The notes beneath the pieces were generated by a model. The model made no database searches and was not told where the DNA came from. It saw only the letters and a program-made list of their open reading frames with translations. Shown here one piece after another: positions 35,865 to 48,110 of a stretch of 64,000 bases of DNA (within the stretch, counting starts at the first letter, position 1; each line of letters starts with the position of its first letter). Location of the stretch: contig CM037781.1 of the NCBI GenBank assembly GCA_021229015.1, forward strand, positions 33,769,525 through 33,833,524, read 5' to 3'. Source of the stretch: Solen grandis (taxonomy: Eukaryota; Mollusca; Bivalvia; Adapedonta; Solenidae). The position numbers and the translations under genes were made by a program.

Positions 35865-37419
35865 AGTCATGGACAAAAGTTGGGAGTCCTCGCTTATATC
35901 TATAGATACTGCTGCTCTGGATAACATAGGAGACAGTGAAGGGCTTCTTCTGCCTTTTTCATATCAGTCCCCAAACTCCACACAGTGATCTCCCTTGCAA
36001 GCAAAAAAATCACTGTTGTCACAAATGTCACAGGATGATGGTAAACTAACAAAATGGCGTCTCCGTCTGCTGTCAAAACAACAAAAATATTTTTTAAAAT
36101 GATATATTTTTTTACCATGAGGCGATATTTGATGTTTATTAAAGAAAACATACTTAGGGAAATGACAGTCACAGTAAAATAGATTATTTTGGAAAAAAGA
36201 AAAATTAGCTAAATTCTGTTAACTTTTACTTGTGGTGGCAGTGGTTATCTACAACTGTAAGGGGAGGTAACTACTGCATGGAGTTTGATCAGCCCCCACT
36301 CCCAGTTGAAATCCCACTTGGCATAATAAAGAGAAGAAAACAGCATGCCCATTTACACCGTGTTGAGGTTTTTTTCCCCTCATAAGTGGTCATGTACCCC
36401 CAGAATAGTAGGGAATCACTATATGAAGGGGTACATTGTTAAGGAAAAATGGCAATTGTACCCCCAGTTTCAAAACTCAGTGGGCACCATGTGAAATCTT
36501 ACTTATTGTGTTTATGAAAGAAAAGTCCTCTTTTAACACATATTCAGTTGCTTGAAAAGTCACAATTACCTAAGTGAATTTCCTAATTTTTCCCATTTTG
36601 GAGGCTAGAATCTCTTTCCCAAAATATGCAGAGAGAAAATTGTACATGAGTTGTTGGGGAACAGACCCATAAATCATTGTCAGTGGAAAATTATTTTCAG
36701 CCAATATGCAGAAGACATTATGTTGCAGCAGACGGAAAGTCAAATTTCTCTTTGACATTTAACTTACCACGAGGACGATGCTTCTTTCCATGGATTTAAA
36801 TGGGGTTAATTGTTTCTCTCAGGCAATTTTGACTAAATTGAGTCTAGAACCAAATTTCCCTGCCTATGTGGTTAAAAATATACCCTAGGAAAATGTCACA
36901 GAGTTGGCCTTTTACCATAATTTACTTCACTTGTATTCCTTACAAAATTTGACATCTTTTTTATGTAAAACTATTCCTTTGTTGTCAAGTTTTAAGGTTA
37001 AGGAATGGGCTAAGGAATTTAAAACTAGATCATCCTGCAAGTTATGCATAAATCAGGCCATTGTCTAGGTGCCCTTTCTCTATTAGAATTTTTTAGGTTT
37101 GAAACCATGCATGCAGAATACTCAAATTCAACAGTTCTCCTAAGTTTTTGTAAGATTAATTTCACAGATATGCAGATAAAGAATGATGAAAGCATTATAC
37201 AGTCGAGAGGGTGTTTCAGTTGAGTTGAAAAAAAACAACCCAAAACAAGTTTTTTTTTGCACTTTTCCATCCAGTTATGTTGACAATTTTGGACTTCCCA
37301 AATTACAAAATAAAGAAGGAAAAAATAAATCCTGTGAATGGATATTGTTTTGAATCAAATACCAAGTACTATCATACTGTAATTATTTTCAAATTATCAG
37401 TAAGAAAATCAGATTTTTT

Positions 37420-37715
37420 TTTGAGTGGTTAGAGAATCATCCCACTAGCCAGGAGGTCATGAGTTTGATTCCACGCATTCAGCATTCCAAAGAAATGGAA
37501 AACATTAATCTGTGTAAAGCTGCTTATAAGGTTCCAGGACTGGTTGGCTTTATGTTTGGATAATTCTAAGTAGTGTGTATCATGTCATTTGTCTAAATAG
37601 TATGATTATCACATTGAGACAGAACAATACGTCTTGTCCCATATAGACAATAGTTCTAAATTGCAAAATGATTGAAATACTGTCATTGGAACTTTGAGAC
37701 AATGCACACAAACAA
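37420..37715 (+). mobile_element. SINE family 1, diverged copy
   Basis: GAGTGGTTAGAGAATC, GAGTTTGATTCCACGC, TTCCAGGACTGGTTGGC and ATGATTGAAATACTGTC in the family order. Confidence 0.7.
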
Positions 37716-37799
37716 GAAATCCATTATCCATCAATTATATGTCATTTCATGCCATAATTTACCAATGAAAACCAATATTGATCAGATCGAAAACATTCA

Positions 37800-38178
37800 G
37801 ACTGTAGTATCTGTCAGAGGTACAGAAATTTCTGAGAAACAGAGAAGACCCTGATCAGACAGCTCAACCCTTTCCCTCATAGAGGACACCATGAAAAGAC
37901 CATACGAACAGCATAAAACCAAATCAGCCTGCGAGTAACTCGCAGGCTGATCAGGTTTTATACTGTTGCTGCTCCTCAGTGGTCTGGAAATGAGGACTTT
38001 GTAATTAAATTTGGTAAGGTTTAACTGTGGTTTTCTGCAGATCAGGCTTTATGTGGTACCTATTGAGTGCGTCAAAATGAGTCTATATGAGGGAAAGGGT
38101 TAATTAATGCAGGACCTATCTGATCTGGGTCTGCTCTGTTTGTCAAGGTGTCAATCGTTATGAGGTAGACAGGTTAAC
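37800..38178. mobile_element. TTAA-MITE family B copy split by family A
   Basis: The left half ends GATCAGACAGC and the right half resumes GCAGGACCTATCTGATCTGGG, then TCTGCTCTGTTTG. Removing 37864-38099 restores family B order. Confidence 0.6.
37864..38103 (+). mobile_element. TTAA-MITE family A, copy 11, inside a family B element
   Basis: The left end is TCAA, the right end TTAA. Flanks GATCAGACAGC and AATGCAGGACCTATCTGATC are the two halves of a family B element. Confidence 0.9.
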
Positions 38179-38450
38179 TGTGTTACTTTTCATATATTCA
38201 TGTTCAGATTGTCTAAACCAGATGGCCTGAAGGCTGATGGTTAATTGGTTTTCTAATGATTGTATCTTTAAGTTATTTTAATTCAGGATTAATAAAGGAT
38301 CTGTGAAGTATCTTATATGTTGAGTTTTAAAATAGAAAAAGCTGTAGTTCTCTGAATTTTTATGACTTTTTTTAAAATCAGAGAGAGCAACGGAGGAAAG
38401 AAAGATTTGTAAGTAGTTTGCTAAATAAAGAGATAATGTGAGGGAGAGAG

Positions 38451-38737
38451 ACTGTCCCTTGTGGCCATGTGGTTAGAGCATCTGCCTCTGGAGCAGGAGG
38501 TTGTGGGCTTGATCCTCAGGTGGGACATATCAAAGTTGTGAAAAATGGTACTCACTGGTATAGCTCCCTTGCTTGGCACTCAGCATGTAAGGGCAGTTCC
38601 AGGACTGGTGAGCCAGGTGTCAGGATAATGTGACTGGGTGTGGTATCATGCCACATGTCTACAGTGTGATACTGTGACAAGAAGACATAGTCTCCGAATG
38701 ACTGAAATACGATCGGTTGCACGTAACAAACAAGAAT
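38451..38737 (+). mobile_element. SINE family 1 copy
   Basis: Begins ACTGTCCCTTGTGGCC and carries GGCTTGATCCTCAGG, the body, and GACTGAAATACGATC at the end. GAGGGAGAGA flanks both sides (38440-38449 and 38738-38747). Confidence 0.8.
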
Positions 38738-41174
38738 GAGGGAGAGATCGAGGCAATGAATTACTATTAAATAAAAGAGAAAGATGAATAATGGACTATA
38801 AGAAAGGGATTTTTTACGATGTTTGCACATCTGTGTCCAGGGTCAATATTGATATTTGTTTTCTGTAAGCTTCCACAATGCTCAACAGCAGGGTATAATT
38901 AACCTTTACCAGACCTGGTTCCAGCTGGGGAGTTAACATTTAATAGCAAACATTCTGTAACTGCCTGCTTTTTATAGCACTTTGATGTTTTACAGTGCAT
39001 TTACATTTTAATTTAGGATAGAATCAATATACACTCTTAGATAGGCAGTGGATATATTCCTTGTAAATGGTCACCAAAAATGTCATCCTTCTACCATTAC
39101 ATGAAAATTAACATTTATTTGTGCATCTATAAGTCAGTATGAAATGTATAAAGTTATTATCGAATTTGATATTGACTGAATTAGTGATGTGTCCCATATA
39201 GGTTATCCCCTGTCATGTTGAACTTTTGACCCCAGGCCAAGGTGCTATTGACAGTTGACATTTTACGGTGCTTTTTATTTTTGACTGAAATTTGGCCCCA
39301 TTATTAATTGTGCCAATAAAGTATTTTCTCCCCAAATGTGAATTGATTGTTTATTTTCCAATTAAAATTATAAGATAAAATGATGGCACCGGTATTTGTG
39401 ATTTATCTTTTTAAAAACACCCATTTGTGTTTATTAAAGCAATATAATGCAGTATCCACATCTGTTACTTTATTGTACTTAATTGTACTATAAAAATACT
39501 AGAATTAAGATTTTTTTTTGAAAAACTGCAGGCTCGGTGAAAGGCAAACAAATCTGTCATTTTCTCTGACAAGTATGAAAATTTTGTCAGACCAAAAGAA
39601 AATCTGTCAGACTGTAAAACAAATGAGAATATATGCAAAATGCCTAGTTTTTGTCTTTCTTCAGGTATATTTATATTTTGTTGTATATTTTTATAGTCTT
39701 AGCCAAGTAAACATTTAAAATACAAGAATCAAGCAAGATAAGTTCATAGCAAGCAAGAATAGCAAAAAAAAGTTGTTTCCCCCTATATATTTACAGTTGT
39801 AATTCGCTAAAATCCCTGCCAGTCATCTGGACTGCAGAGAAAGCATTAACTTTATCAAATCGAGATGAAATCTATCAGACATGTCTGCCGGTCTGAGACA
39901 CCTTTTGCGAAGTCTGAAACTGTTTGAGTAAGTGTAAAGGAAAGCTAATTAGGCTGATCAGATTTTATACCTGCTGCAATCATTTAAGTGGTGTAAGAGT
40001 CAATTGATGTAACTTGTGAGAAAATTTTATTAACTGGTTTGATGAAACATGCTTTCATTGATAATCAAAAAATTAAACCATTATATATCCACATATTTTG
40101 TGTATTGAAAAAATAATTGAATTTGCATGTAATAAAGATGTTTTTCAGCAGAAAATGCCACAGGGGATTTAAAACTGTCTTGTTTCCTCAGCTTTCTCCA
40201 AGGAAAAAAATATTCCCATGGAAAAAAGCCAGGAAGGAATGGAAAGCATATAATTATAGAGCTAATGAGAACCATTTGCTCTTCTACAAGGTGCCTCTTG
40301 CTGGCTACTATTGGGTACATCTGCTTGTAATTATTAAGGATGTTGCTTTTAATTATTGGGGAAAATTGGGGGTTAAGGAGGTCAGCCACATCTTTATAGG
40401 TGCCCTGTGGATAATAAAGTCTGACCCATTTCCAGTTGGAAATTCGTTAATTCCAAGCAAAATTCATATACTTTACTTAATAGTTCAGAGAAAATCTGAA
40501 TTCTCAACATATGTAAATTAAGATCATGGTCACTAATGACACTGTACTCTCTAACAGAATTTGTAAAGTTAGCTTATATTGGTACAATATGCAGGTCATA
40601 GTCTGATCAGGTTTAACATTGTCTAATTAATGATTATTTTAGTACTTTTGGAGTAGGATCTGGTTTTGCTAATTGGGGAAAAATATCAGCATTTTCCATA
40701 AAATTTTAAGAAAAATATTGCAATACATGCATATTGTATTAGATGAATATTTTAGAATTAAATGTATTCTGACAGCATTCTTCATAATTTAAAGATATGA
40801 TCATTGGAGCGATTCAGTTTAGTCAGCCATTCTTTTTTATGAAAGAGTTATTGTCTGAAATGGGGGAATTTTTTGCATCAGTTTTTGGGAAAATAGTCAC
40901 TTTTTCTCTTACCTGTGGTACTTGCCTAGTAGGAGTATTAAGGAAAGAAAGCTGGGTTAACTTCTCATTGCAGAGATATTGATGAGGTGCGAACACTCAT
41001 ATTACATAGGAGGCACTTTTTCATAACCTAAATCAATCCTGGGTTGGACCAGTACTTTGCTTATTGGAAAGTTTTTTCTTTTACCCATACCTGGATAATT
41101 TCATTACCGCTAGACCACACTTGACCACAAGATTTACTACACCTTGTAAGGCAAAACAAAAAAGAAAAAAGAAA

Positions 41175-41612
41175 AAAGTTCTGTTTCTGGTTGCTCAACC
41201 GACCCTCTTTCTGCCTTTTAAAAAATATTTCCCTTTTTAGCTCACCTGAGCACGTTGTTGAGCTTTTGTGATAGTCCTTTGTGTGGCGTCCATCGTGTGT
41301 CATCAACAATATGGCTTGTTAACACTCTAGAGGCCATATCTTTAGGCCAATCTTCATGAAACTTGTCAGAATGTTTGACTCCATAAAATCTTGGACAAGT
41401 TCGAAATTGGGTCATGTGGGGTCAAAAAGTAGGTCAATATGAAAAATCCAACATATGTTGCTCATTAATAATCAGGTGAGCGATTCAGGGCCATCATGGC
41501 CCTCTTGTTTTACCTTTCGTTTCATGTAAAAAAAAAAAAAAAAAATAATAATAAAATCCCAACCTACCAACCCTCTTTTTTATTTGCTGGAGATCAGAAA
41601 CGGAACTTTTTT
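41175..41612. mobile_element. GTTCCGTTTCTGG element split by another element
   Basis: Left end GTTCTGTTTCTGG, right end CAGAAACGGAAC. CCGACCCTCTTTCTGCC lies on one side and CCAACCTACCAACCCTC on the other of the insert 41236-41513. Confidence 0.65.
41236..41513 (+). mobile_element. Short AGCTCACCTGAG element, nested
   Basis: Has the same ends as the 9.3-11 kb element (TAGCTCACCTGAGCACG and CAGGTGAGCGATTCAGGGCC) without internal tandem units. It interrupts a GTTCCGTTTCTGG element. Confidence 0.75.
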
Positions 41613-42070
41613 TTTTTTTGGACTTTCTGTGTTTTAAACTAATTAACTAATTACTAAAAAAGTCTACAGATTTTTTTTGTCTTTATCAGGCCTTAAAAAA
41701 TCTACAAAATCATGCAGTCCTCTCTAAATCAAATATGTTATTAATACCAGGATTTTTTTGTTGTTCTGAATCAAAGAAACGGCACATTTTCTTCCCAAAA
41801 TATGGTAATAAAGCTCCCTCCCTGTCATCAAGAAAATACGCATGGTCTATATCTGTTAAAGTGTGCAGTCTTTATGCAGCATTTTAAGCAGTTACACCTC
41901 CCTGAAATATATGATCGTTTGTATATGTAAATCAAAATCATGTACTGTAATAGGTTTTTGGCTCATAAAACTGAACATATTTAACTAATGTATGATAAAA
42001 CAAGTAACTGGTGTTGTATGCAACACATAAAGTCCCCTACCGGCTCCACCTTGACTCAATATGGTAATCA

Positions 42071-42480
42071 ATCCCATTTTTTGCCATATTTTCACTATTT
42101 CCGTTACCATAGCAACCACAATTTTAGTCGAAGAACAAAAATAAAATGAGTGCATAATCTACACATTGCCATCTAGTCATATACAAGTTTCATCAAGTTG
42201 CTTGCTTAGTTATCGCGGGATCCCATTTTTTACCATATTTTCACTATTTCCGTTACCATAGCAACCACAATTTTAGTCGAAGAACAAAAATAAAATGACG
42301 TGCATAATCTACACATTGCCATCTAGTCATATAGCAAGTTTCATCAAGTTAGCTTGCTTAGTTATCGCGGGATCCCATTTTTGCCATATTTTCACTATTT
42401 CCGTTACCATAGCAACCACAATTTAGTGAAGAACAAAAATAAAATGAGTGCATAATCTACACATTGCCATCTAGTCATAT
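42071..42480. repeat. Tandem array, unit about 150 bp, cut by assembly gap
   Basis: Units start at 42071, 42220 and 42372 with ATCCCATTTTT, each containing CCGTTACCATAGCAACCAC. The third is cut by the gap. Confidence 0.9.
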
Positions 42481-42580
42481 NNNNNNNNNNNNNNNNNNNN
42501 NNNNNNNNNNNNNNNNNNNNNNNNNNNNNNNNNNNNNNNNNNNNNNNNNNNNNNNNNNNNNNNNNNNNNNNNNNNNNNNN
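42481..42580. other. Assembly gap (100 N)
   Basis: Exactly 100 N, the usual placeholder for a gap of unknown size. It lies inside the tandem array, so copy number here is unknown. Confidence 0.98.
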
Positions 42581-43052
42581 AATTCTTTGGAACGCGTTTC
42601 ATTGTAGTATACCTATAATTCTTTCTCTCATGTAAAAGATTTAAATGATTCATGTCTTCACAAATGGTTGTATCAACATTGTGTAAAACAAGGATCCACT
42701 TGATCTATGGTATTAAATATTATGTAGCACTTAGTTTTCATTACAAATAGATTTTTAATGAGTTTTTTTTTTTTTTGAAGACAACCTTTTGCTAATGATT
42801 GTTAAAGACTGTTAAAGATACACCAGCTGTATTTAAATCTTGGCCAAGAAAAAACAGAAAAATTACTGTATTCCCAAAATATCGGAACCAACTCTTCTGA
42901 AAAATATATGCATGGGTGGTATCGATCCATTATAATGTTAACAGATTTATCAAGGATTGTTACAGGCAGCCAAGGTTCCGGATATGGTTTTTAATTACTG
43001 AACAGTGTTGTGGGTTTCTCTGTGCCTGTCTTTACAATCATGATGAAATTAT

Positions 43053-43273
43053 TTAACCCTTTCCCTCATAGAGGACACCATGAAAAGACCTATGCGAACA
43101 GCATAAAACCAGCAGGCTGATCAGGTTTTATGCTGTTCGCTGCTCCTCAGTGGTCTGGTCTGAGTATTTTGTTATTAAATTTGGTAAGGTTTAACTGTGG
43201 TTTTCTGCAGATCAGGCTTTATGTGATACCTATTGAGTGCGTCAAAATGAGTCTATATGAGGGAAAGGGTTAA
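43053..43273 (+). mobile_element. TTAA-MITE family A, copy 12, one hairpin arm shortened
   Basis: Ends intact; the left arm lost about 20 nt (ATAAAACC joins AGCAGGCTGATC). Confidence 0.9.
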
Positions 43274-43414
43274 AGGAAAAAAAAATGTTTACATACAGAT
43301 ATGTATCTCGTCTTTACTGGATATTGTCTATGATGAGGATTATGATAGACTGATATCATTGTTTTCTGATATTTAAAATTTAGTTTAATGTTTTAGGTTT
43401 TATGTGCGGAGTCA

Positions 43415-44014
43415 ATGTTATATTGTACTTACACAAAATCAGGTATAGTACTATACGTGTACTTGACGTTTTCGATTGCTAACGTTGATAACAACATCTT
43501 TATGGGAACACAGGTTGTAAAACAGATTACACCACATTATCAGTTGACTTTGTATTACCAGTTACCTACTAGAAATGTAATTATGCTGAAGTCACATTCA
43601 CCACACAGCATGAAAACCATTAGGTGCGAATGTCATTTAAAGGGACCATCTCAAAATGCAGTCTTTCTTTTTTTTCATGCTGGTTCCTGTTGTATTATTG
43701 TGTTAAGTGAAGTAGAACAGCGTTATTTCAGATTTTTTCCTGCAATGACCGAGATCCACGCCAACAACAATTGTCCTTTGGCCCGATTATTTGACTCTTG
43801 CGTCAAAAGTTTTCTTGTTTGTCAATGTGTTATGAATTCTGCATTTGTACAATTTTTGTTTTTCATGCTTTTAACATGCACCAGTTACGATATCAGTGAA
43901 GATTCAGTTTTGTATATCAACAACTCTAAACACATAATCTTAAATTTGGATCTCAGAAACAATTTACATACATTTGTGGCCCCTCCCTTGGGTGGCTGCT
44001 TAATACAAGTTTGA
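43415..44014 (+). other. 600-nt open frame, probably not a gene
   Basis: The longest open frame in the intergenic block (199 codons). It has no recognisable domain, is rich in Phe, Leu, Ile and Cys like translated AT-rich DNA, and has no clear splice partners. Listed only because of its length. Confidence 0.12.
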
Positions 44015-45715
44015 CTGTTGTATTTTCATTTCTCATTAAACTCGAGAAGCACCAATCCTGGTTTTAGCATTATTTATTGTTCTAATTTCAAATCATATAC
44101 CCCTGTTATCTTTGAATTCCAGGGTACAATCTAAAGGGCCAAAAATAAATATCATATTCTAATTCCCATTGAAACTGAGTTTTAGATGGAAAAATATACT
44201 TCATTATGGTTACTTTGTATTTATTTTCAAGTACTTGGCCCTGTTGCATAAAATGAATAATAAAAAAAAAAAAAAAAGATTAAATGGTGGTATATTTTGA
44301 TATTGCTATTATATTCCAATTGTCTTTTTTCCTGATATATATATAACAATTTCCTCTATGGATTATATACAGATTACTGGTACATATTTTCACTGCTTTT
44401 ATAGTATTACAGGTTTCTCCAATCAGCAGAAAAGTGCAGATAACAGTCATACATTTTGCAAGAGTTATACCCCCATATTTGTGTCAAAGTGTTATGCGGT
44501 GTCAAAGTGTTATGCGGGGGTATTTATCATGTTCAACTATAGCCCTAGGTGTCGTGTTGGATGCCATTTGTAAAGAAGCCATGTGGATGCTTCTCGGTAC
44601 TGATGGTTCAACAAACAACTTCAATGATTTTACGGAAAATCTGATTTATCTCTGGTTTTCTTTTTTAATCAGGTATGCCACTTTACACATTGACATTCAG
44701 TTTATGATTCATCCGTTGGGATAGATATATATTGTAAAATAAATGATTGATTATAATCCTGCCTCCACTCCTTTTTTTTTCAAGCCATTTGGAATGTCTC
44801 ACCTTTTTTCGCCCATATTAGCTGAAAGGACCTTTGGCCTTTATTGAATTGAACAATTTATGTGTCAGATATGATATCAATTCAAAAATTTTGACAGAGG
44901 CTTTCATATTGTAGTGGTTTAAGTTGCAGTCTTGGCAACTCCCGTTGGTTCAAGACCTGGTCTGAAGAACCTCTCCATTTCACTAAACTTTGGACAAACA
45001 ACCTCATCTTAGTATGTATGTTGGCTTACAAAAGTGTCCACTTATGTCTTATTTGCACCATAAAAAGGAAACTGCATTACACAAACTAATCACATTTTTG
45101 TGATAAAAAAAAAAGATTTGATACTTTTTTTACATTATTTCGTTCAGATTTTCTTTGTATAGGATAGGGTAATAAGACATTTTTACAGACAATAACAGAA
45201 GACTGAAGCATGTAGGCTTCTATCATTTGAAGAAACGTCTTGATATTTCTATCCAACTTAGTAGTCACCCTAAATTTGTGAATCAATTAATTTTTCAGAG
45301 ATTGATCTTTTTGTACATGGTAAAATAGAAAGGTGTTCTGTTGTAATTGATATAAATTGCTGATAAATTTGAATTACCAGAGCTTCTGATTATCCACAAA
45401 TTTAGGGCGACATTTAAGTGTGGTAAGTTGGTGGTTTCTTTCCAAATGATCCTTTTCAAATTCACAATAGTGGTAAGGGCTCAACAGCTTTGTCAGTTTT
45501 TTAACATTTAAAATATTCTCTGTCTAAACATGTAAATTAGTGATAGATTCGGTTGATATTTCCGATTTATGTTCGCTTGAACCAGAAGTAAAATTCAAGC
45601 AAGGGGCTTATATACAGTTACTTGAACTTCATGAAGTAGTTTTAGCATTATAATGCTGGAGCAGCTAATAGGTTTTACTTAGTTCTGGGCCTTATTTTTT
45701 ATTTATAATATATAT

Positions 45716-45957
45716 TCAACCCTTTCCCTCATAGAGACTTGTTTTGACGCCCTCAATAGGTACCACATAAAGCCTGATCTGCAGAAAGCTGAACTCAAAC
45801 CTTACCAAATTTAATTGTAAAATCCTCATTACCAGACCACTGAGGAGCAGCGAACAATATAAAACCTGATCAGCCTGCGAGTTACTCGCAGGCTGATCTG
45901 GTTTTATGCTGTTCGCATAGGTCTTTTCATGGTTTCCTCTATGAGGGAAAGGGTTAA
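45716..45957 (-). mobile_element. TTAA-MITE family A, copy 13
   Basis: Left end TCAA, right end TTAA, hairpin intact. Confidence 0.9.
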
Positions 45958-46681
45958 GAGATTCAAGATTGATATACAGTCTACACTGGAGACAACACAT
46001 GATATGGTATGGTATAAATTTTTACGACGATGTTGCGGAACAGATATATATAAATTATTGCCGTTCTTCAGTAAAGTAACTGTCAGTGACTAGCGACAAT
46101 CAGAACATCACTAATGTAAATAGGATGCCATATTCAAACGGTAGCGTTCATTATTTATGCTTCAGGTGATTTTGATATTGATCCGCGCTATAGACAAGAA
46201 TATGTCATTGCATTTCCAGGCATGAAGTACTGATACAACCCAATAATATGAGGGCATAGTGCAAAACTCCTGTAACTGCTGCTTTATTTATGTGTAGGTA
46301 CCATAGCTTTGGACCTAGCCCTTGAGTAAGTAGAAGTTGTTTACCTTGCTTTAAAAATTAATGTATCAGAAATAAATTTGAAAAAAAACAACAACATATA
46401 AATTGGTAATTGTAAAAGATAAAGAAGATGGCAAAGTGTCTTTTAGCATTTTATTTTTTTTCTAATCATCACTGTTGTTATTTTACAATGTTCAACATTG
46501 TAATACAATACACAAACCATGAAAGGATAAAAAAAATACCACTACTCAACATGTAAAACTAAGAGTGAGAAATAAAGCATGTCTTATGATGATTATGATT
46601 GTGAAAACCATTCTGGTATGATGATATATAAAACAAGCAAGAAATAATAATGAAAAAAGACCTGATGGTATTAAGGATTTT

Positions 46682-46708
46682 TTTTTGGGGGGGGGGGGGA
46701 AGGGGGGT
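46682..46708. repeat. Poly-T/poly-G tract
   Basis: A T-run followed by about 12 G, then AAGGGGGG; a likely place for assembly length errors. A poly-C of about 15 is at 30753-30767. Confidence 0.8.
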
Positions 46709-47560
46709 CCTTTTTTTATCAAAAGTAGGTCAAAGGTCAATGTCAACTGCATAATGAAGAGGTCCATCCACCTAAGCAACTGTCAAAATATTTAAGCAAT
46801 CCAATGAAGCAAAAAGAAGTTAAAGCAGATTAACCAAAAGGTTAACCTGTTCAGATGCCACTTCTTTCAATTCATCAAAAGTAGGTTAAAGGTCGCAAGG
46901 TCAACCGCATAATGTAAATTGAACTCCAGTTTTTGGGAAATGGGACACCTGCCTAAAGAGCAGCCTTTACATAAGATACTACTAAATAACTGTTTCAAAG
47001 ACCCCCAACCTCTACTAACTGCCTTCCCCTCTCTGTAGAGAAGAATCAGGCTCCAATTCCAAGTACTATAAGCTAAGGCATCCAATCATGTACTGAAAAA
47101 AAAAATCCTTGAATAAAGTAATATCCAAAGCACAATCTGCTCTTGAAATTTATTGAAGAAGTAACACTATCATGCAATTATCTAAGGGAGAGGAATCCTA
47201 GAATAAATAAATATCAAAAGCATGATATGTTCTTCAAACATGCAAGTAGGTAGAAAATGTAGTGGGGTAGGGTCAATCAGGGAAGTGTTTTGCAAACTTA
47301 GATTAATGGGAGGAAAGAGCAACCTACTGAGCTGTTTAAAAATGGTTATGCAGACTCCTAACAGTCTGATAAATTTTTGATAAGAATGCAAAAGTTTTAA
47401 GAATGCTGGTATGACCTTGCATGAAATACAGGTTTATAAAAACAATAAACAAGGCAAACAATATAAACAAAATACTGTACAAGGTGATGAAATACACACT
47501 AGGTGAGTTGCAAGACTGCAAACAGAGTCAATTGGTTTATCCAATTTATTTTTTTTTTGC

Positions 47561-47668
47561 TTTGGTTTTATGCCCAACTGTCAGTATTTCAGTCATTTGA
47601 AGGCTTTTGTCAACAAATATAGTGCGTCACACTGTGATATCATGCTGTAGACAAATGGCATGATACCT
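47561..47668 (-). mobile_element. SINE family 1, 3' fragment, reverse
   Basis: The - strand reads GGTATCATGCCATTTGTC, ATGACTGAAATACTGACAG and GGCATAAAACC, the last third of the family. Confidence 0.55.
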
Positions 47669-47936
47669 TCAAATCTGTAAGAACACCATATAAGTAAACC
47701 ATAATTTCACTTCACACAGTTAACAATAATAAACAGTAAATCAAAGGCCTTAAGGTCCAAATTGGCCTCGATCATTAGGAATTTGACAAAGCTATATAAT
47801 AACTGTGAAAAACACACCCTTTTATCAATACTGTATGCATTATTTTCATGAATTGTGTGCATTATGATGTCAGCGGAGGGATATATGAATTTGAGTTGTC
47901 AGTCTAGAGAGATTGGAGGATTCCTATAGGGCAAAA

Positions 47937-48110
47937 AAAATTTTAAAAAATTTCTGTTTCTAGTCTCCCGACCGACCCTCTTTTTTTTCACTTCTGACAC
48001 TTAAGTTTATTTTACATTTCCGCCTTTAAAAAATCTTTTCTTTATTTTTTTTTTTAGTTTTGGCATCAATCGGAGGGTTAAAAAAATATATCCCTACCTA
48101 CCGATCAGTA
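47937..48110. mobile_element. GTTCCGTTTCTGG element, third copy
   Basis: TTTCTGTTTCTAGTCTCCCG, CCGACCGACCCTC and CCCTACCTACCGATC follow the family order; the right end is decayed. Confidence 0.5.

Larger units (their letters stand above)
35871..42070. other. Intergenic block, repeats only
   Basis: Contains two SINEs, nested MITEs and the nested elements at 41.2-41.6 kb. Two overlapping opposite-strand open frames at 40.1-40.5 kb look like chance. No protein domain recognised. Confidence 0.5.

Noticed and set aside
40081..40521. Overlapping opposite-strand frames of 102 and 134 codons
   Set aside because: No domain, no splice context, and both strands are open at once, as expected by chance.
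42471..42653. Open frame across the gap
   Set aside because: Most of it is N; meaningless.
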